In this document: positions 60,168 through 64,000 of the stretch, one piece after another
Layout: each line of letters starts with the position of its first letter
Position numbering within the stretch: the first letter of the stretch is position 1
Notes under the pieces: generated by a model
What the model saw: only the letters and a program-made list of their open reading frames with translations
What the model was told of the DNA's origin: nothing
Database searches by the model: none
Translations under genes and position numbers: made by a program
From: Neorhizobium petrolearium
Lineage (GTDB): Bacteria; Pseudomonadota; Alphaproteobacteria; Rhizobiales; Rhizobiaceae
Direction of reading: 5' to 3'
Assembly: GCF_017873175.1 (NCBI RefSeq)
Contig: NZ_JAGGJW010000003.1
Location: forward strand, 186,001-250,000
Length of the DNA stretch: 64,000 nt

Positions 60168-61177
60168 GGCAGCAGGATCCGATCGCCGTCGCGCAGGCCC
60201 GAGAGGATCTCGGTGCGCTTCATGCCGTCTTCTTCGAAGGTTTCTCCCAGGATCACGGCGACATCCATTTCACCGTCGGCTGTGGCGACCTTCACATAAT
60301 CGACACCATGGACGGTGCGGATTGCCTCGGGCGGCACGGCAAGAGCCGTGCGCTTGCCGACCGGGATCGATACGAGCGTGCGCTCCTTGACGAAGTAGTC
60401 ACCAATGCCTTCGACCTCGACATCGGCGATCACGCGCCCGTCGCTGATTTCCGGATAGACCTTGACGATCCGCCCTGCATGGGTGGCGTCGGCCTGGCCG
60501 GGCGACTGCGTGAGACCCCGTTCCCCGACCATGACTTCGGCGCCCTGCACGATTTCCGTCGCGTGGCGTTCCGGCAGCGACAGACGCAGATAATACGGGC
60601 CCGGAGCGACGCGAGCGATTTCCTCCCCAGCCAGAACGACGGAACCGAGGGTCACCGGCACCGTGAGTACCCTGCCTGTCGCCGGTGCGAGAACCTCGCC
60701 TTCCCGGGCATTCTGCTCGATCACGGCCTTCTCGGCCGTGGCGACGGCAACCTGATTGGTGGCTACCTCGAACTGCGTCCTTGCTTGATCCAGTCGAGCC
60801 TGACTTCCTGTGCCTGTTTCCCTAAGCTGCTGCGATCGTTCAAGCTCGATGCGCGCGTTGGCAAGTTGCGAATTGAGAGCCTCGATCCTGGCGTTCGCGG
60901 CGTTGAGCTGAAGCGCAAGCTTGTCATCGACGATCAGCGCTATTGTCTGGCCTTCTCTGACCTGGTCACCTTCGCCAACGCGTATCTCGCGGACGGAGCC
61001 GCCGATGCGGGTACGGGCCGGAACCACGATATGGCTTTCGACCTGACCGAAAACGGCCTTCATCTCGTGAATCGTGATAGGCTTGACGATGAACTCCGCA
61101 GCCCGGGCCCCCTGGGCTGCGAGAACCGTCGTCGCGATGAGGGCGGCACCGGCAAGGGGAATAAAAGATCGAAACAT
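60164..61177 (-). CDS. RND efflux periplasmic adaptor (HlyD/MFP family)
   Basis: About 337 residues. A signal peptide at residues 1-27 (ending QGARA), then the lipoyl-like half motif IGGSVREIRVGEGDQVREGQ, a coiled-coil hairpin (about residues 85-140) and the second lipoyl half LAPATGRVLTVPVTLGSVV. No lipobox is seen. ATG at 61177 is preferred to one at 61204 as it leaves a clean signal peptide. It connects the RND pump to an outer-membrane channel supplied from elsewhere. Confidence 0.88.
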   Translation of the reverse strand: MFRSFIPLAGAALIATTVLAAQGARAAEFIVKPITIHEMKAVFGQVESHIVVPARTRIGGSVREIRVGEGDQVREGQTIALIVDDKLALQLNAANARIEALNSQLANARIELERSQQLRETGTGSQARLDQARTQFEVATNQVAVATAEKAVIEQNAREGEVLAPATGRVLTVPVTLGSVVLAGEEIARVAPGPYYLRLSLPERHATEIVQGAEVMVGERGLTQSPGQADATHAGRIVKVYPEISDGRVIADVEVEGIGDYFVKERTLVSIPVGKRTALAVPPEAIRTVHGVDYVKVATADGEMDVAVILGETFEEDGMKRTEILSGLRDGDRILLP

Positions 61178-61258
61178 GGATACTGTTCTTTCGGGGAGCG
61201 GCATTGCCTGCTGCTCCCCATGTTGGAGGGATAGGGTCGGATCACCCGCTTCCGCTGT

Positions 61259-61462
61259 TCAGTGGAACGCGGTGCCGGCCTTGATTCCGAGCTTCTTGAA
61301 GACGATGGCCGCCGGGCAGAAGCCGGTGACTGAAGCCTGGATCAGGTTCAGCCCGACGAAGACCGTCAGCAGATACCACCACGGCGACACGTAGAAGCCG
61401 AGCGCCAGGGACACGAGGACCATGAAGCCGGCAAACATCATGACAGCACGATCGATTGTCAT
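61259..61462 (-). CDS. DUF2892 small membrane protein
   Basis: A 67-residue protein with two membrane helices around a short turn; NLIQASVTGFCPAAIVFKKLG is the DUF2892 signature. The family is often fused or adjacent to rhodanese and sulfide-handling proteins (for example YgaP). RBS AAGGAGAAAA precedes the ATG. It lies 31 bases after the sulfide:quinone oxidoreductase gene, supporting a role in sulfur handling. Its cysteine could carry persulfide, but this is speculative. Confidence 0.88.
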   Translation of the reverse strand: MTIDRAVMMFAGFMVLVSLALGFYVSPWWYLLTVFVGLNLIQASVTGFCPAAIVFKKLGIKAGTAFH

Positions 61463-61493
61463 TGTTTTCTCCTTCTGCTTTCCCGGACGGCGT

Positions 61494-62786
61494 TCATTCG
61501 GCCGTCTCCATGTGGATTTCCTTCAGCTTTTTGATTCCGAGCAGATCGAGCACGAGGTTTTCATAGAAAGTGTCGCTCTTGCCCTGCCGGACCTTGTGAA
61601 GGAAATATTTCTCGAAGCCGACCTTGGCGGCGTGTACCCAGCGCCCCTGCGACGACCAGTTGACGTTGCGCGGCGGTATCTGCGGCTGGGCGACAAAGGC
61701 GATGCCGTCATCACCGAAATCGGCAAGGCAGACAGCATTCCAACTCGCAACGGCCTTCGGTTCTCCGCCCTTGACGAGGGCCGCGATGTTTTCCGCCGTC
61801 GCCGTGACCATGGATTCGATCATGAACCCCGTCTTCGGCACGCCGACCGCCAGGGGCGTCTTGCCGACAGGCGGGATGGCGACGCACACTCCGACCGCAA
61901 AGACATTCGGATAGGCCGGATTACGCTGATGCTTGTCGATGACGACGAAGCCGCGCGGATTGGTCAGTCCTTCTATGCCCGCGACCGCCGGCACGCCACG
62001 GAAGGCCGGTAACAGCATCGAGAAGGAAAACGGCAATTCGTGCGCCGTCTTGACGGAACCATCATCATTCACTTCCTCGACGAACAGCTTGTCCCGCTCG
62101 ACCCTGGTAGTCCTGGCATTGGTGATCCATTTGATGTGTCGTTCCCTGAGAGCGCTTTCGATAAGCCCCTTGGTGTCGCCGACGCCGTCCAGGCCAAGAT
62201 GGCCGATATAGGGTTCCGGCGTCACGAAGGTCATCGGCACCCGGTCACGGACGCGCGCGTTGCGGAGCGCGGTGTCCAGGATGAAAGCGAATTCATAGGC
62301 CGGACCGTAACAGGAGGCGCCCTGTGCGGCGCCGATCACGATCGGGCCCGGTGCCTTGACGAACTTGTCGAAGGCCGCCTTGGCCGCCACGGCATGATCG
62401 GTATGGCAGATGGATTGGGTATACCCATCCGGGCCGAGTCCTGGAATCTCGTCGAAGGCGAGATCCGGCCCCGTTGCGATGACCAGATAATCGTAATCGA
62501 CGATATCGCCGCCGTTGAGTCGGATCCGGTTCAGGGCCGGCTCAACACGTTCGGCCCCTTCCGGGCGCAATGCGATGTCCCGCTGCTTCAAAACGGGAAT
62601 GAGATCGACGGCGATATCCTCCGGCTGCCTCCAGCCGACGGCGACCCAAGGGTTCGACGGCACGAAGGAATAGGTCGAACCCAGGTTGACGACCGTGACG
62701 CGATCATCGCGCCGGAGCTTGGCCTTCATTTCGTAGGCCATTATGATTCCGCCGAGACCTGCACCAAGAATGACGATGTGAGACAT
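61494..62786 (-). CDS. sqr: Sulfide:quinone oxidoreductase
   Basis: A 430-residue flavoprotein. FAD-binding ILGAGLGGIIMAYEM begins at residue 6. Cysteines C127 (SICHTDHA), C159 (GASCYGPAYEF) and C353 (AVCLADFG) match the three redox cysteines of sulfide:quinone oxidoreductases such as the Acidithiobacillus enzyme (C128, C160, C356). The C-terminus has amphipathic helices (WVHAAKVGFEKYFLHKVR) for membrane binding. It oxidises sulfide to polysulfide or persulfide and reduces quinone. The GGAGGAAATGCC site fixes the start at 62786. It is divergent from a BigR-like regulator. Confidence 0.9.
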   Translation of the reverse strand: MSHIVILGAGLGGIIMAYEMKAKLRRDDRVTVVNLGSTYSFVPSNPWVAVGWRQPEDIAVDLIPVLKQRDIALRPEGAERVEPALNRIRLNGGDIVDYDYLVIATGPDLAFDEIPGLGPDGYTQSICHTDHAVAAKAAFDKFVKAPGPIVIGAAQGASCYGPAYEFAFILDTALRNARVRDRVPMTFVTPEPYIGHLGLDGVGDTKGLIESALRERHIKWITNARTTRVERDKLFVEEVNDDGSVKTAHELPFSFSMLLPAFRGVPAVAGIEGLTNPRGFVVIDKHQRNPAYPNVFAVGVCVAIPPVGKTPLAVGVPKTGFMIESMVTATAENIAALVKGGEPKAVASWNAVCLADFGDDGIAFVAQPQIPPRNVNWSSQGRWVHAAKVGFEKYFLHKVRQGKSDTFYENLVLDLLGIKKLKEIHMETAE

Positions 62787-62935
62787 GGCATTTCCTCCAG
62801 AGCCGTTTGCCTTATTCTTCCTGTGTCGCGCCAATCCGCCTTGATCCTGCTCAATTTCGCCGGACTGGTGGTGGAATCCGGCACCAGACTGGCCTCCTCG
62901 CCTACCTGGCGCGGTTCGAATGCCTTGCATGTAAC

Positions 62936-62966
62936 ATTCAAAGATTATAAATTCAAGAATATGAAT
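62936..62966. promoter_or_regulatory. AT-rich repeats, candidate BigR/SqrR operator
   Basis: ATTCAAAGA (62936) and ATTCAAGAA (62951) are 15 bases apart, and ATTC(62951)...GAAT(62963) forms an inverted repeat, in an AT-rich island within GC-rich DNA. BigR-type repressors bind AT-rich palindromes in the promoter they share with their target. The repeats run into the ArsR-family gene start, suggesting autoregulation. Confidence 0.45.
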
Positions 62967-63272
62967 GTAGAGAATATGATCCCAGCCGCCGAGTCGGCAG
63001 CCGAGCTGATGCGCAGCCTGTCCCATCCACAGCGCCTGCTGGTGCTGTGCGCTCTGGCGGAGGGAGAAAAATCCGTCGCCGAGCTGCGTCAGGAGCTCCT
63101 GATCGAACAGGTGCCCATGTCGCAGCAACTCATGCGGCTGAGAGCGGATGGGCTTGTCGAGGCGCGCCGCGAAGGAACCACGGTCTATTATCGCATCGCA
63201 CGTCCCGAAGTGTCGGTCGTCGTCGGCGCGCTCTATTCGGCATTCTGTGGGGGTTTGGGCCTGAAGAAGTGA
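62961..63272 (+). CDS. ArsR-family persulfide-sensing repressor (BigR/SqrR/YgaV-like)
   Basis: A 103-residue winged-helix protein. LMRSLSHPQRLLVLCALAEGE carries C30 and LYSAFCGG carries C96, the two cysteines that form a tetrasulfide or disulfide in BigR and SqrR. VPMSQQLMRLRADGL is the recognition helix, ARREGTTVYYRI the wing. No metal-site CxC motif is present, so a metal sensor is less likely. It faces the SQR gene. A start at 62976 is also possible and would leave the candidate operator fully upstream. Confidence 0.88.
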   Translation: MNVENMIPAAESAAELMRSLSHPQRLLVLCALAEGEKSVAELRQELLIEQVPMSQQLMRLRADGLVEARREGTTVYYRIARPEVSVVVGALYSAFCGGLGLKK

Positions 63273-63311
63273 CTGAAGTGAGAAAGACCGCTTCGGTGAA
63301 ATCGTAAAGAG

Positions 63312-63339
63312 AGAGGCGCCATCGCAGGATGGCGCCTCT
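63312..63339. terminator. 12-base-pair hairpin between arsR-type gene and cydX
   Basis: AGAGGCGCCATC (63312-63323) and GATGGCGCCTCT (63328-63339) pair perfectly over a GCAG loop. It sits between two convergent stops and can serve both directions; on the minus strand TCTCTTTACG follows. Confidence 0.75.
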
Positions 63340-63348
63340 GCAGGTTCG

Positions 63349-63492
63349 CTATTGTGAGCGACCATCTGCCGTGGTCGAAGCGGATTGGGACCGCTTCTGC
63401 GCCGCATCATCCATCAGCTCGTACCACATGGCGTTGAGGACGGCGAAGGCGGCGGCAAGCGGCAAGCCAAGAAGCCATGCGAAATACCACAT
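63349..63492 (-). CDS. cydX: CydX, small subunit of cytochrome bd oxidase
   Basis: A 47-residue protein, MWYFAWLLGLPLAAAFAVLN then AMWYELMDD, which matches CydX/YbgT closely: one membrane helix, the W-Y-F-x-W start and the E-x3-D end. It begins 18 bases after the cydB stop, with AAGGAAAAC as its RBS. CydX is needed for assembly or activity of cytochrome bd in E. coli. The 18-residue polar tail after the conserved part is rich in Ser/Gln/Thr and is probably free in the cytoplasm or periplasm. Confidence 0.88.
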   Translation of the reverse strand: MWYFAWLLGLPLAAAFAVLNAMWYELMDDAAQKRSQSASTTADGRSQ

Positions 63493-63510
63493 TCCAGTTT
63501 TCCTTTCCGT

Positions 63511-63999
63511 TCAGTAAGCGTGGCCGGTGCCGTCGCGGATTTCCTTTTCGTCGACCTTGCCCCACAAAACCCGGTAGACCCAGGCCGTATAGGCGACGAT
63601 GATCGGTACGAAGATCACCGTCACGACGAGCATGACGAAAAGCGTGAGATGGCTCGACGAAGCATCCCAGACCGTCAGGCTCGACCGGGGATCGACCGAC
63701 GAAGGCAGGATGACGGGAAACATCGACAATCCGACCGTCGAAATGATACCGAGGATCGAGACGGATGTGGAAAGTATTGTCAGGATTTCCCGCCGGCCAC
63801 GCATGAAGACGAGGCCGCCCGCCGCGCCGAGAAAACCCAGGGCGGGCGCGATCATCATCCAGCCGTGAGCTGCATAATTTTCAAACCAGACGCCGGGAGC
63901 CTGTTCGGCGGTCTTGCCGAGCGGGTTCGACGGGCCGGTGGTCACGATCTCGCTGGTAATCCGGTAGCCGTCGATGCCGAGCCACAGCCACAGTCCCCC
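63511..63999 (-). CDS. cydB: CydB, cytochrome bd ubiquinol oxidase subunit II, 3' part
   Basis: About 162 C-terminal residues are visible; the 5' end runs off the window. APALGFLGAAGGLVFMRG, LPSSVDPRSSLTVWDASSSHLTL and TAWVYRVLWGKV are typical of CydB, with three to four predicted membrane helices. Cytochrome bd reduces oxygen with quinol electrons, has high oxygen affinity and, in characterised forms, resists sulfide and cyanide. cydX follows at 63349-63492. cydA is presumably just upstream beyond the edge. Confidence 0.9.
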   Translation of the reverse strand, partial: GGLWLWLGIDGYRITSEIVTTGPSNPLGKTAEQAPGVWFENYAAHGWMMIAPALGFLGAAGGLVFMRGRREILTILSTSVSILGIISTVGLSMFPVILPSSVDPRSSLTVWDASSSHLTLFVMLVVTVIFVPIIVAYTAWVYRVLWGKVDEKEIRDGTGHAY

Positions 64000-64000
64000 G

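Overview
The window is GC-rich, almost fully coding DNA with no rRNA, tRNA, insertion sequence or CRISPR array that I can see. It looks like an alphaproteobacterium of the Rhizobiaceae type (Rhizobium, Agrobacterium, Ensifer and relatives). The reasons are the many ABC uptake operons with paired local regulators, RIME-like intergenic palindromes (around 4426-4555), the propionyl-CoA/methylmalonyl-CoA locus with an ScfR regulator, and a GntR-led phn operon. It reads like accessory catabolic DNA (chromid, megaplasmid or chromosomal island), but the sequence alone cannot decide which.

Layout. 1-1718: end of an enoyl-CoA hydratase gene, a MarR regulator and an amidohydrolase, possibly part of an aromatic-acid CoA pathway. 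1715-14274: a long minus-strand block for phosphodiester/phosphorylated-compound scavenging (UgpB/A/E-like transporter, GDPD, PhoD, HAD phosphatase, then ATPase, binding protein, two permeases and a LacI regulator), with a divergent SorC-type regulator. 14341-23723: propionyl-CoA assimilation (methylmalonyl-CoA mutase, PccA, PccB, two small conserved genes, divergent ScfR/PccR-like regulator), interrupted by a ParD/ParE toxin-antitoxin pair. 23816-27561: YbhB-type protein, AI-2E family exporter and a second-type FtsH protease, with an Fnr/FixK-like box. 27581-41169: sugar-acid catabolism (epimerase-like protein, two enolase-superfamily dehydratases, Dpp-type transporter, RraA-like protein, GntR regulator, uronate dehydrogenase, SMP-30 lactonase, DapA-family lyase). 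41183-43620: GlxA-type regulator, a probable gene remnant and an FAD monooxygenase.

43799-54212 is a complete-looking phosphonate operon, phnFGHIJKLM then phnCDE1E2. Its PhnJ is the most striking item in the window. It is plainly PhnJ over its whole length, but it has a single cysteine; three of the four positions that bind the [4Fe-4S] cluster and form the thiyl radical in classical C-P lyase are Ser, Leu and Gly. The zinc-site histidines of PhnI and PhnJ are kept. This suggests a C-P-lyase-like core complex that does not use the known radical-SAM chemistry.

54219-56928: a LysR regulator and two short-chain dehydrogenases. 56982-63272: a divergent BigR/SqrR-like ArsR regulator facing an apparent operon of sulfide:quinone oxidoreductase, DUF2892 protein, RND adaptor and RND pump. 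63349-end: a 47-residue CydX and the 3' part of cydB, a cytochrome bd oxidase. Together the last two blocks suggest a sulfide/persulfide defence region next to a sulfide-tolerant oxidase.
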